Assembly (NCBI RefSeq): GCF_032362555.1
Contig: NC_083514.1
Coordinates: forward strand, 4,077,001 to 4,141,000
Length of the DNA: 64,000 nucleotides
Source: Amyelois transitella
Lineage: Eukaryota; Arthropoda; Insecta; Lepidoptera; Pyralidae
Reading direction: 5' to 3'
Part shown: in pieces, positions 12,601-23,926 of the stretch
Layout: every line of letters begins with the position of its first letter
Numbering within the stretch: position 1 is the stretch's first letter
Program-made: the position numbers and the translations under genes
Notes under the pieces: model-generated
Told to the model about the DNA's origin: nothing
The model's database searches: none
What the model saw: only the letters and a program-made list of their open reading frames with translations

Positions 12601-14230
12601 ATTTAATTAGTTTTAAAAGCTTGATAAAAATTTAGTTTATTCTAAGGAATAATGGATTCATCTTAAAATCACTTACATATTTTTCTAATATGATCATTTC
12701 TATTCGAGGCAAATTCGTTTAACCTGTTTTGGTGTGTTATTTTCCTTTTCCGTTTTAATGAACGGCCAAAAATTCATTGCTTAATTACATTGCTTTACGT
12801 ACGTAATGGTACGATAAAGTGATTGTTCACCCTGTTTTAAGGATTTTAATTTAATCAGGTGCCATAAAGTTAACAAGAGAAAATGAAAATGTGTGAGTTA
12901 CATAGCTTACTTTGATTATTTTTACTGAGTCTTGGCAATCAATTGAACATCGTGTAACCTCGCCTTTCGAAGACGATAATCGAATATTCGAACAATAGAA
13001 CCGACCCTTTACGGCTGACTACTACAAATTTACTACATTCTATTAAGTTTATTCCCGTAGGTTCTTTTACTTTGCACCATATAATTCAACAAATGTAGGG
13101 TTTGACTTTTCCCAAGGCATATTTTGTTATGATTTCACCTTTGTGAGTGATATTATTTTTCTATTCTCTTGTCTCTTGACTTTATTCTAAAAGTTTAATC
13201 CACGTGATAGTGCATACGTCTGACACACAGTATTCCAAGGAATCCAATAAGATTTTTTTTAAGTCAATAAAAGCATTCACATTACCCTATTTTTTAGAAA
13301 TCATATAAATTTTAAATGTAAACTAAATTTAATTTGGGCTCTTGTCCTAAGTCGTTGTGCGATCAATGTGAATACATCGTCAAGAAATGCAGGATAATGA
13401 CCTCCGCCGTGCTGCGTCTGCGCACCTACTACTACGACTCTTGTGAACTAACCACGGAACTTTAATCAAACCGTATTTACAGAATTAGTAAAAAAAATAG
13501 ATACACTGTAAAAAATAAGGTTATTTTTATAAATGGAACCTGAACAATAATGAAACAAACGTGATCTATTTTTTTCTTTTTGTTGTAAAACGTGTTATAA
13601 CGATATTTTGGTTAACCGACAGTCATTGATGTTATCCCGATAAAATAAGCTAAGTTTTGAATTAATTGATTTATATTGGTGAGTAGCTCCTTCCTAGAGA
13701 GGTAAGAATAAAGATGATGTAAAACCATATAATATACCTAAATTTCCTTCCACTAACCCCTTATCGCCGGGTACAGTACAACTCAAATTGTATTTTATTA
13801 CTCCATTTAATTCTCACCTCCTTGTACATGATATAATGACGATGCGTACTACGAACATGTAAGTACACACACCTACTTGACATTGTTATATGATTGTATG
13901 CTAGTGGGCAGAGCAACGTCGCGATAGGCGCAAGCGCAGTGGTGTTTACTTTATACGGTAGTCGCCCTCTACGATGTTTTATGGATTTCATGGAACAACC
14001 AGTGGCCTCCTAATAAATATAACATTGACTTCAAAATACTTCTAGACTCTTTTATGTCATAATTCATTTCGGATTTTTTTGACGTAAGTACGTGTGACCT
14101 TCTTATTTAGTTTATTTTACAGGACCACGATCAATTTAATTCATTGAGGTGCACGAATTAAAAATCGTTATCCACGTGTTTAAATCAAATACATGTAAAT
14201 ATACCAACGACTATTTTTTGAGTACTTACC
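6613..14230. other. Non-coding stretch
   Basis: AT-rich DNA. I find no exon set or RNA gene. Near 9,045-9,110 an 'actagcttttg...gtcaaaatcggtcc' stretch resembles the reversed end of a Helitron-like repeat. At 7,740-7,840 there is an AT-rich run of imperfect inverted repeats. About 12,240-12,320 is a short GC-rich island containing TGCGCAGGCGCA. Confidence 0.4.
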
Positions 14231-14239
14231 TTAGTTTGA

Positions 14240-14400
14240 TGGAGAAACATACGAGGGAAATCATTGTGAGGAAACTTGCACACTTGGCAACTGGGCATGT
14301 GACCAAGCTGGATTAGATTCCCGTTAAAAGGTTACGGAGGTCAGACGGGAGTCACGTCGTGTAAAAATCTGACTTATTCAATTCATGATCAAAAAGAGGC
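14240..14400 (+). repeat. SINE B copy, 3' body
   Basis: Shares 'gtgaggaaacttgcac', 'ggttacggaggtcagacggg', 'cgtcgtgtaaaaatctgac' and 'tcatgatcaaaa' with the segments at 805-905 and 38,460-38,730. The tRNA-like head is not recognisable here. Confidence 0.55.
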
Positions 14401-14969
14401 GAGGACGCAGCCGGGACTAACGCCACGGTATTGATGATAAATAAGGAGAAATGAAAAATAAAATGTAGGAGCTTTGAAGTTGGTTTATTTATTTTTCAAA
14501 GCTAGGTATTACTTATTACATCTGCCGATTTTTCCAACACCTTTAGGTAATATAAATATGTATGAGATTGTAATGAAGAAGAGGTAAAAGTAATTGTGTG
14601 AGGTTGCTCATCTGAATGCCAACGATGTTGACGCGCCTTCGTGCACTTGTTGCTTGCTATACGCATTATCGATTAGATAATATAATTTTCTATTACATTT
14701 AGTAATTTTAAAGGATCAGTTGCTAGTGCGTGTAGCGCCTACTAAAATGTCTACGTAATGCAGGACATTAACATTAACATTTTTGTGTGCTTCTGATTGC
14801 ATCGTCTACCGGTAGTTCGTAGAGGTTGTCTAGTACAAACAAAAAGGATAATTTAGTTAAACAATCTCTCATTTTGTCCCTAAGCTTTCAGTCAAAATTT
14901 TACGTAACACAGTCGCCCTACGAAAATAATCATTAAATACGTTATATTTAAAAACACCCACAGACACCC

Positions 14970-15560
14970 ACTATACTATATGAATGGCGAATTCCTCGCC
15001 ACTTACCGGCCTGAATGATTTCGACATTCTTGGCGCGGCTCCGATAATCCGAGAAAAAATAAACGAGCAACGTAAATAAGACCACTCCGACACACTCCGA
15101 GCTGAAAGTGTGCACGGTGGCTTAAAAAATAAATCACGGCGATATGGTACGACGGGATAACGTATTTTTACGCAACAGGCTCTTTGTTTGTAGTTGGTAG
15201 CGACAGCGATCGGCTGGTTATTCAACCGACCGGGCGCATTCCGCGACGGCCCCACTTTTTGCTCGGCGTCGTCGTCGTGTCGTCGCCGTCTTCATCGCAA
15301 CAAAAACGACCAATTAGAACTTTTACGGCGGGAATTATCGTCGCACATTGTCCACTCTAGTATCTGACCGCGCCTCATCTCTGACGCGGTTCCTCGAAAC
15401 AAATTCCACTGCAATCTCGCCGCTTGGCAGCTCTTTGATACGAACGTTGTAAATTATGCACAATCCGTGTCTCTTTATCCAGACAGAATGATGGGAGGTT
15501 ATAGTGTTGGCGCCGGAGAGGCGATGCCACGCTATTGTTTACTCTGCGCGGATCGCAGAC
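14970..15560 (-). promoter_or_regulatory. CpG-rich candidate promoter and leader exon
   Basis: A long CpG-rich block in AT-rich DNA with many 'cgtcgtcg' and 'ggcgcg' runs. On the minus strand it contains a strong splice donor, CCG|GTAAGT, so that an exon would end at 15,007. The 94-codon minus frame running through it resembles no family I know, so I read the block as a possible promoter plus untranslated first exon of a gene extending toward lower coordinates or off the window. No partner acceptor was identified. Confidence 0.3.
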
Positions 15561-18500
15561 ATGTCACTTGCAACGGTAGTCAATAGAGTGAAAACCCTTG
15601 TAACACCTTACCCTCGAACATTGGTTTGAGTGGAAAAGAATACATTGCTGTCAGACGCTATTGTGAAGAGAGTGCTTTTGACGGTTGATCCCTGGGGTTG
15701 CTTTTAATAACTTACCCATTTAAACATTTTTGAATATTCTTGTCAAAAAATTTATGAATAGATTTAGGAACTGTGTACCTGTCAATATATGTAGATAAGT
15801 AAGTAAGTACCTTATATCGAAACTATTTACTACCAAAAATAACATTGCAAAGATAGTCATGAATTTATGATCAACAAAATATTTAAAAAGATAACTAAAT
15901 AAACCATTAGTAGCAGTAGTTAGTACACTCAATAGTACCTCGGTCATATAACATTTATACCACTGTTTCATAAACATTTATATCTCTTTGTGTAAAATGA
16001 AAACCATACTGAAAATAAGTCTCCCCACCAACCGTATCTGTTGCGTGTGGAGTAGACAGGATGAAAAAATAACACGACGAAATTAGATTTCGGTTACCTT
16101 TTATGAGTAACATCGACTCGTTTAATCTCGAGGCCTAGTGTTGGACAATGTAGGGGCAATAAAAAATGAAATGGTCGTTTTTATTGGTGTACGTGGCCCC
16201 AAACAGACGCCAGCCAATACCCGATCACTAAGAACTTAAAAAAAGTTAACTCCTGGGGCGCACCATCTACATTATTTACATTTTTTTCTTATTCTACGGC
16301 GAAGTGGTGTCGAATTACTTATCTCGGAATGTTTGGTGGTGGTATGCAAGAAACGTGCAGGTCTAATTTACTTTTTAGGGTTTCGAAACTTGCATAGAAA
16401 ACGGAATCTTTCATAAACCCTTTAACTTGTTTTTAATTCTAGAACTAATGGAAGTAGATAGTGCATTTGTGAATAAAGAATTTATATATCAAATATAGAA
16501 AGAAGTGATTTTGATATAATATAATTTTGATAAGATTTTTTGGAAGAAGATTTTCAAGAAAATTATGCTGATGCTAAATAGTAAGCATTTTTTTTGCTCG
16601 CTCCATCTGTTTTCAACTCAGAGAAAAAATAAAATAAAAATTAACATAGACAATTTATTTTTCGTTCTTCAAGATGAAACGGAACCTGCTATATGTTTTT
16701 CAAATCGGACTTGGTATAAACTTACAGGTTTTTAAAGTAAACTTATGAAGGAACGAGTTAGTTAAGTACTTATACTAGGTAGCACTATCGGAAATTCGAT
16801 CTTGTTAAATCTGTGATGAACTAAAAAAAATATTTATTTAATACTCTATAATATAAAATTATTTATTGTGAAATGTGATTCATCTGGCACCCAAACTGCC
16901 TTCTTTTATTCTGACCCTAATTCTTGAATACCTATGGTATCTGGTATTGTTTTGTCGTGCCCTAATATCTGAATATTTTCAGAAAATGTATAACTGTAAA
17001 ACTTTAACAAATATTGCGTCATTATTGACCGCCATCTTGCAATATTACTTATTTAGGTGAAACGAAGATAAGAGACAATTTATATCGTGCGGTACGGTTA
17101 CTCATGCTACGATGATTCACGTACTACGCTGTGCTTTAGCGAAGTTCGCAACTTGAATTTTAATGTAGGACTTGTTGAGACGTGTTTTCAGATCATAAGT
17201 TTGTTATACCTAAGGGACCTTATACCTAATGTTATAGGTCGTGGAGTGGAAATCGTGAAATAAAATCGTAAAAAATGGTCCTATGAAGTTGAAGGTGAAC
17301 ATGGATTAGCATGGATTCCTAGATTTTTCTCAAAAAACGTATCGAAAATGTACAATTCTTGAAAGCTTTTCTTACTAAACTGTTACCTCTACTAAAATAT
17401 TAAACATTGATTTTTATTTGTTGAAATCAGATAATTTTCTTGTAAAGAGCAAATAAATGAAACAAATTGGTATTCAATAACAAAACGCTCACTTGTAATT
17501 TATCTCTTTTTAATTGTACGAACTGAACAAAACTCTCTTTGAAGAAGACAGGTTTCGTACTACAAAACAAAAAAAAAAGTTACCTGTAACTTCACGCGGT
17601 GTTACAACTTTGAATATTCTACTACGGTCTTACGCTCTCTAAAAAAAAATAAAAAAAACAATCGCTAGGAGGTGGCGCTTAAGTTTGAAAGGCCGATAGC
17701 CCGATAGTGAATAGAGTGCCATAAATGGATTCGATGCCAAACTCGAGTGTTATTGTAAAACACATTGTACGGCGGACCTACCTGCTGGATTCTTGGAACT
17801 GATCGGGTAAGGTTACAATAGGACGCAGTGTGGGAGTGCCCTAATACAAATTCATATACTTAATTGGTATGAAACGCTTTATAACTGTCACAATGATCCG
17901 TTTGATATGAGTGCGCGTAGGAATAAATTTCTTGGGTGTATTACATGACAAAAGATAATTAAGAACGTGTAAACTTAGCTTTATATACTGTATCATGTGG
18001 CCTTAGCTGTGTTTAAGATGAAAATTGAACTTAAGTGGTGGTGGTGGTGGTAAAAATTATTTGAAGTTGGTTACATAATGCATTAGTAAACGAGATAGCT
18101 TTATCCCAAATCTGAAAATCAGTCCTGTGAAAAAAAGCACGCATCGCATTTGCAATATTAGATTACGTACTTACATACATATTTCGTGATATTGATGAAT
18201 AATTGGCCCTCATCACTTAATTTACATCAAAGCCATTTTATAAAATCACTCGTTTGAAAAAAAGCTACCCAGATTTTCAAAGACGTTAATCAAAATTGCT
18301 TTTGCATAGTAGATGAATTAATCCACAAAGTGCTGTCAGAAGTCTGAATAGGATTTTCGCATCTAACCCATTATTAATGAAATCTTACTCACGACATAAC
18401 ACATGTTAAGAAATCGTGAGAAACTTAATATAATATTCTTCCTAAAATGTCGCTTTATAAATAAATAAAAAAAAGTAACTACAAAAAGTGAAACATTTGT

Positions 18501-19515
18501 ATACGAATTCTGACACCAACATCCATTAAAGTCAGTTCAGCACAATAGCCCCATATTGGACCCATGTGTGCAAACCCATCATGGTCGATTGTCTGGCTTT
18601 GTGCTTAAATCACAAATTCTACCGAAAAACTGTCAAAAGACTCCCCCGACTTTTGCACTTCATCAAAAATAAATTTATTTTACAATAATGGAGTCGCGGC
18701 AACCTGCTAGTCCCTTTATTATCTATGCAATAGGAAAAAAGCAGGACCTATTCTATTGAGAATACGACCAATATTGTTTTTAGTTTATTTTTTGTACGAC
18801 TTTTTCGAGTGGTTTATGAATGCTGGGTCGAACGAAATGACCATTGTATTGTCGGTGTATAATATAATAATATTCACAACCGCATTTTTTTTTCGAATAC
18901 CTTTTCTGCGCCTTTATGCATACTTACTTAAGTTATAATAATACCTGGGTGATCGAACGGTGCGAGCGATCCCAAAAAGTAGTGAATCAAAAAACGCATA
19001 AAAAATCTGAAAACCATAAAAAGTAGTAAAATCAAAACAAAATACAAATTAAATTAAAGACAAAATATAATACTATCACTTGCCAAGAATCGAACACAGG
19101 TCCACAGAGGTTAAAATCGATCGCGCACCGAATTTTGATTGAAAATATCGTATGCACCTACTTACCTATATTTCAAATTTCAACGAAATCATGAGAGCCG
19201 TTTTAGGGAACGAAATTAATATATATAGGTATGTAACTAAACTAACTATAACAACTAACTATACTACTGTTAGAATAAAAACTTTTTGTTGCTAGGATTT
19301 ATTATGAAGAAAGGATAGAAAATAAAAAGAACTTTGAAAAGTTCTACTGAAAATGGCGATGTTGTGTTTTATTTATCCTTCGCTCCCTTAATGCCCCATA
19401 ACTACTACTACTTTCACTATAAAACTTATATTTAGATGAATTAAACCAAAAGTGGCTTTTGAATATTACTAATTTTGTGATGTCTGTATGTATTGTATAA
19501 TGACAAGGTGTGCAG
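15561..19515. other. Non-coding stretch
   Basis: No supportable gene. Short simple repeats occur, for example (GTG)n at about 18,035-18,051. The reading frames here are short, AT-driven and without recognisable domains. Confidence 0.4.
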
Positions 19516-19519
19516 CATT

Positions 19520-19783
19520 GCCGTGTGGTTCCCGGCACCAATACAAAAAAGAATAGGACCTCTCCATATCTTTCCCATGGATGTCGTAAAAGGCGACAAA
19601 GGGATAGGCTTACAAACCTGGAGTTATTCTTTTAGGCGATGGGCTAGCAACCTGTCACTATTAAAATCTCAATTCTATCATTAAGCCAAATAGCTGAACG
19701 TGGCCTATCAGTCTTTTAAGACTGTTGGCTCTGTCTACCCCGCAAGGGATATAGACGTGACTATATGTATGTATGTATGTATG
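19520..19783 (+). repeat. SINE A, near full-length
   Basis: Complete head-to-tail copy: GCCGTGTGGTTCCCGGCACC head, 'cccatggatgtcgtaaaagg', 'cttttaggcgatgggctagc', 'agctgaacgtggcctatcag', 'gactgttggctctgtctacc', 'cgcaagggatatagacgtga' and a tail of four to five ATGT units. One of the three best references for the family in this window. Confidence 0.85.
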
Positions 19784-20760
19784 GATATTATATAATTGAT
19801 CAGAATACGAATAGAGACGAGTAGCGACATCTACGGCATGTCAACAGAAACTAGTAAGTATAATGAACGAGGATATGAACAGGCAAGCACACTACCAGTT
19901 GCACCATCTGTTGAGTAAGTTATAAATTTAATTTATAGTTGCTTTACTGTTATAAAAACAAGATTAAATCATTTATCGAATGCTCGGTAGATGTAGTAAA
20001 ATAAAAAAATACGTAATAATCTTATTGGTGAACCTTTCAAACACGCAGGGGGTTATTTAAGAACATTGACAAGGGATTTATATTTTATCTAACGCTTCCA
20101 TGCCCGCAGATATTATTCTCTAAGATTAATTATGATTATTTACAACTGAATATTCTTGAATTGACACAAGTCTCACTCTAAGTAGATAGAATCACGCGAT
20201 TATTTCTTGTAAAATATAGATAGGTACTACCTACGTGCTTTTAAATAAATATACCTATTTGCATCTTTATTCATGATTTTTCCGGAGTAGGAAAGGATCT
20301 ACATGGAAAAATTCCTCTAGAGAAAAATATTTAAAGTCATGATAGTGTTTTTATTTAAAATCAATATATACCTAGTATATACAAATTAGGTCCTACTATC
20401 TCAACATAAATGAAGAGGTAATTATTTTTTAATTAATTGATTATCTTATAAATATTTCCAAAGCACAGACATAAGTAATTATTTTTAAATCTGTGTTCCA
20501 ACGCTTATTAGTAAATAAACCTCTAACAATGCCTTCCTCAAAACCCTCACTTGAAAAAGTCTATGCTCATCATCATAAAATTTTAAAAAATATTTTTCAC
20601 TTGTGTTTGGTGACTTTGACAATTCTAAACAATTTCGACATATTATTTAGGTACTGAAATAATTGAATTATGCAATGATATTTTATTATTAGGTACCTAC
20701 TTTCACAGAGAAAAACACCATGATATCAATTATATCCAAAGCAAATAATATCTAATAATC
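19784..20760. other. Non-coding stretch upstream of the coiled-coil gene
   Basis: AT-rich. A splice-acceptor-like 'ctactttcacag' ends at 20,708, about 50 bp before the ATG at 20,761, so the downstream gene may have a spliced leader. No obvious TATA motif stands out against the AT-rich background. Confidence 0.35.
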
Positions 20761-21219
20761 ATGTCGGATGTGTTCCACAAGATCTGCTACACATCCCGTA
20801 GCTCCGGATACAAATACCGCACCCTGTCCACGAATACCGGCAAACGCAGGCGACGGGACACCAAGGACGAAAGCACCTTCGACAGAAAATTCAGGGAACT
20901 CAAAAATGAAATCGTCACTCGAATAGACGACGAGCTTGATCTCACACAGGAAGCTCGAGATCACATCGACGCAAAATTCGAAAAAGTACAGGGAAAAATC
21001 GAATCTATGCTGGAATTACAGGAGGTCATGGTTGGCTTGAAGAATGATTTACGTGTTGCTGAGAATAATCTCGCAAATTTGATCCTAAGAGTTGATAAAT
21101 TAGATGCAGCGACTGGCGGCGAAGAATACAGCCTGCATTCCCGGAGAAGCTTCTTCCAGCCTAAAACGCCGATGATGGAAATCATAGAAACGAATGATTC
21201 TATAACTACTCATATTTGA
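20761..21219 (+). CDS. Coiled-coil protein of unknown function
   Basis: Uninterrupted 152-codon frame with balanced, non-repetitive composition, unlike the AT-driven frames around it, so I take it as a real single-exon gene. I do not recognise the family. Visible: a basic, NLS-like patch KRRRRDTK near residues 28-35; a charged helical stretch from about 38 to 117 with heptad-like spacing of I, L and F (for example FDRKFRELKNEIVTRI and KVQGKIESMLELQEVM), likely a coiled coil; and a Ser/Thr-rich end with an FFQPKTPMMEI motif. There is no signal peptide or membrane segment. The start is the first ATG and the stop is TGA at 21,217-21,219. An 'aaaataaaaaac' run about 20 nt past the stop could serve polyadenylation. 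A spliced leader is possible. Confidence 0.65.
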   Translation: MSDVFHKICYTSRSSGYKYRTLSTNTGKRRRRDTKDESTFDRKFRELKNEIVTRIDDELDLTQEARDHIDAKFEKVQGKIESMLELQEVMVGLKNDLRVAENNLANLILRVDKLDAATGGEEYSLHSRRSFFQPKTPMMEIIETNDSITTHI

Positions 21220-22732
21220 ATATTTTGAAGTTTTCTTTTGAAAATAAAAAACAATAATTTTTAACATCATATATTTTTGAGAGTATATTAATTATCATAC
21301 ATAATACAGCTCTGAGCTGAACACATCGATTTATTTAACATTGACTTTATTTGATCTATCATCAGCCAAAATGACAAATTTAAGCAATTTTCATTGAATA
21401 CAATTTCATACTTAAACTAGAAAATTTAAATCGTTTATAACGCCTTACAGAATAGATTTAAAATCACAAAAATTGTTGAATAAGTATAATGAGCTTAAAC
21501 AGATTCAAATTACTTTACATGGATCATTGTAAAAATATTTACCGTACATTGGCAAATTAAAATATATTATTCTAAAAACCTTATGTTTCAATGTTGAAAA
21601 ACTTGCTCATATGTATGGCACCCAAGATGTTGCTTTAATAAGCTGAGATTGAAAACATATTGAATTCAGAAAAATACTTAAAATTATGTACTTAACATAC
21701 GACTAGATAGCACATCCGTAGGTAAATGAAGTAACGGAAGATTCCTACTGGGTAATTTTTCTATATTGTCTAAATAAGCTTATTAACTAACATTAAGCTA
21801 CGAAAATGTTTAATAAATGCAACAAATTACTCTAAAGGAAGTTGGTAAACAGAAGTTTGTGCACCGACTTCGGACAAAGTTCTAAATGCAAATTGTTGGA
21901 CAATTTGATTTGTAGGTAACGAAAATACATTAACTTTTAATAATGAATTAACATAGATATCACAACATTAAGATACGCAAAATTGTCTACAACATGCAGA
22001 TACACACATAAATTATCTAAATCCGCAGCTAAGCCGCACATTCAAAAATCAATTATATGAAGGATTCTATGTTTATAATGCATACAATGTTCGGTTCTGC
22101 CCTCGTACACGCTCAAGTCAATCAAGAAAATGTTTCAGACTACAGAAATCAGACTATATTTTATTTCGATTTCTGTATTTCAGACCAACTAAAGGTTTTC
22201 AATATGAATGAAAAAGCCCCAAATTATATTCTTAAATTAAATATTAGTTTTAGTAACAAAGAGTAATATACTCAAATACTGATATAAAAGCGAGAGTGAG
22301 AAAAGACATTTTAATTTAAATATAGAGTTAGTAGAAAGTTTGTAAAGTATTCATAAAAAAATACAAAAATGACTTTCATCCTAAATACAAAATGTCTTTC
22401 CCAATCCATTTCACCTATCAAATTCGTTCTAAAATAGAACCACAGAAATCTTAAACAGATTTCTGTGAAGTTCTCTTACTACCACTAAGTATTGATTATA
22501 CCCAGTCCGATCATTTTTCACTAATTGTAACCTGTAAGTGCGTTAATCCATGAATTAGGAATATTGTCATTTCCATTGTTACACAGCCTCGAGCTCTGAA
22601 CTCTTTTTTGGCTTGGCACACGTAGACAGAAAGTGTAGTTAGGTACTTCTTTTTCATCCACACGGTAGAAAGCTTCGGAAGTTACGCTTGAAATTGTAAT
22701 TACACTTCACATGTACATGTGCACTCCTGATC
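21220..22732. other. 3' flank of the convergent coiled-coil and BTB genes
   Basis: The two neighbouring genes converge here, so this stretch should hold both 3' UTRs. It is AT-rich with no credible coding frame. A perfect 10-bp hairpin (CACAGAAATC, 7-nt loop) lies at 22,441-22,467, within the likely 3' UTR of the BTB gene. Confidence 0.45.
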
Positions 22733-23926
22733 TCAGTCGAATAAACAAATGAAAGCCCTGAGAAGCCCCTCGCCGAAGCAAGCGCAACATCCAGCCTTCT
22801 TGCGTTTCTCTTCAGGAGCGAAACTGGGCTGTTTGGGGCGTTTAGGACGGCGCGCGCATAGCTTGCTGGGTCGGGGTTCTTCGGGTTGCGGCTCGGAACG
22901 AGAACTCAAGTGCACTGGCAGAGCTGCCGGCTCGGCAGGACGAGGGCGGGCCCACCGACGCAACAGCGACTCTTGCTCCGCTCCTACCGGTACAGGCGCA
23001 GATAGTTTTCGAGCTCGGGCTGTCACTAAAGCTCGCTCCATGGGCTCCAGGAGCTCTAATCCCAGAGCTCTATCTAAATCCTCGCCAGACAGCAGCAGAT
23101 ACCGGGGGCAATATGCTAGTTCCCCAAGAGCAGCTCTCTTATTACTCGATGTCAGCTCCCTCTTGCTCCGTTTGCAGACCGCGGTGGCCCAGCGAGACAA
23201 AGCTTCTGCTAGTATTAATTCATTGGACACTCTCAACGTATCTCGTTTTACAATAAGAGCGAGATCTTCATACGTGAGTTCTTCGAGGCGTTCATCAGTG
23301 AGAGCAGCATCTGCGTTATCATCCAAAACAAGTAATGCATTGTGAGCTAAGGAATCGCACCAGCGAGAGCACTGCGCCAGAAAACGTGCAGCAGCATCAT
23401 CGGCCAGGGCGGGAAGTGGCGGCGCCGAGGCTGCTCCGGGGAGTCTCGCACACAGGAATCGCAAGTCTCGTAATATTTCTAAAGCAACGCCCGCATCCAA
23501 CATCTCGTCCAGCCGGCGGGCGCATCGTTCTGCGAGTGGCGGACAGAGAAACTTGTAGGCGGTGTCGAGGGCACATCGAGCCGTTCCCACTGAGTTCAGT
23601 TGAGTCGGTTCGCAGTAGTGGTACCGGAGCAGTTGTTCAAAGCCACGACGATCGACATAATCGACGATGATGACATCTGTTTTGGCGGACAGGAGTGCCG
23701 CAAAAACCGGGCTGGTGGCGGCGAGTACTCGACGATGGCCTGGGTACCTCCAGGTATCTCCGTTGATGCCAGCGACGAAGACTATGTCGCTCTGCTTCTC
23801 ATTGTCGTAGAGGCGAGAGTTTTCATCGATTTCCAGTCCGCAGCCGTCGCCACCTGCGACGCTCTCTCGCCCGGACTCAATGTCCTCATCAGAACTAGTG
23901 CGAGCTGGGTTCGTTACCACCGTCAT
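22733..23926 (-). CDS. BTB-BACK domain protein (BTBD2/BTBD6-like)
   Basis: A 397-residue protein in one coding exon. Residues about 40-145 form a BTB/POZ domain (SDIVFVAG start, PGHRRVLAATSPVFAALL core, and FEQLLRYHYC, matching the LLKYMYC segment of BTBD1/2/3/6 proteins). Residues about 147-305 fit a BACK helical region (LEELTYEDLALIVKRDTLRV, ILAEALSRWA). Such proteins usually act as CUL3 ubiquitin-ligase adaptors. There is no PHR domain; instead a proline/arginine-rich linker leads to a C-terminal Cys cluster (GCCACFGEGL...) that could be lipidated, which is inference. The acceptor tttcatttcag ends 21 nt before the ATG, so the leader is spliced and its first exon lies upstream, not located. 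The frame is very GC-rich and Ala/Arg-rich compared with its surroundings. BTB identity is firm, the exact orthologue is not. Confidence 0.85.
   Translation of the reverse strand: MTVVTNPARTSSDEDIESGRESVAGGDGCGLEIDENSRLYDNEKQSDIVFVAGINGDTWRYPGHRRVLAATSPVFAALLSAKTDVIIVDYVDRRGFEQLLRYHYCEPTQLNSVGTARCALDTAYKFLCPPLAERCARRLDEMLDAGVALEILRDLRFLCARLPGAASAPPLPALADDAAARFLAQCSRWCDSLAHNALLVLDDNADAALTDERLEELTYEDLALIVKRDTLRVSNELILAEALSRWATAVCKRSKRELTSSNKRAALGELAYCPRYLLLSGEDLDRALGLELLEPMERALVTARARKLSAPVPVGAEQESLLRRWARPRPAEPAALPVHLSSRSEPQPEEPRPSKLCARRPKRPKQPSFAPEEKRKKAGCCACFGEGLLRAFICLFD

Noticed and set aside
14971-15255. 94-codon minus frame in the CpG-rich block
   Set aside because: Runs straight through a strong GTAAGT donor and matches nothing, so more likely leader sequence than coding.
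22749-23670. Long plus-strand frames opposite the BTB gene
   Set aside because: Shadows of the GC-rich BTB coding strand.
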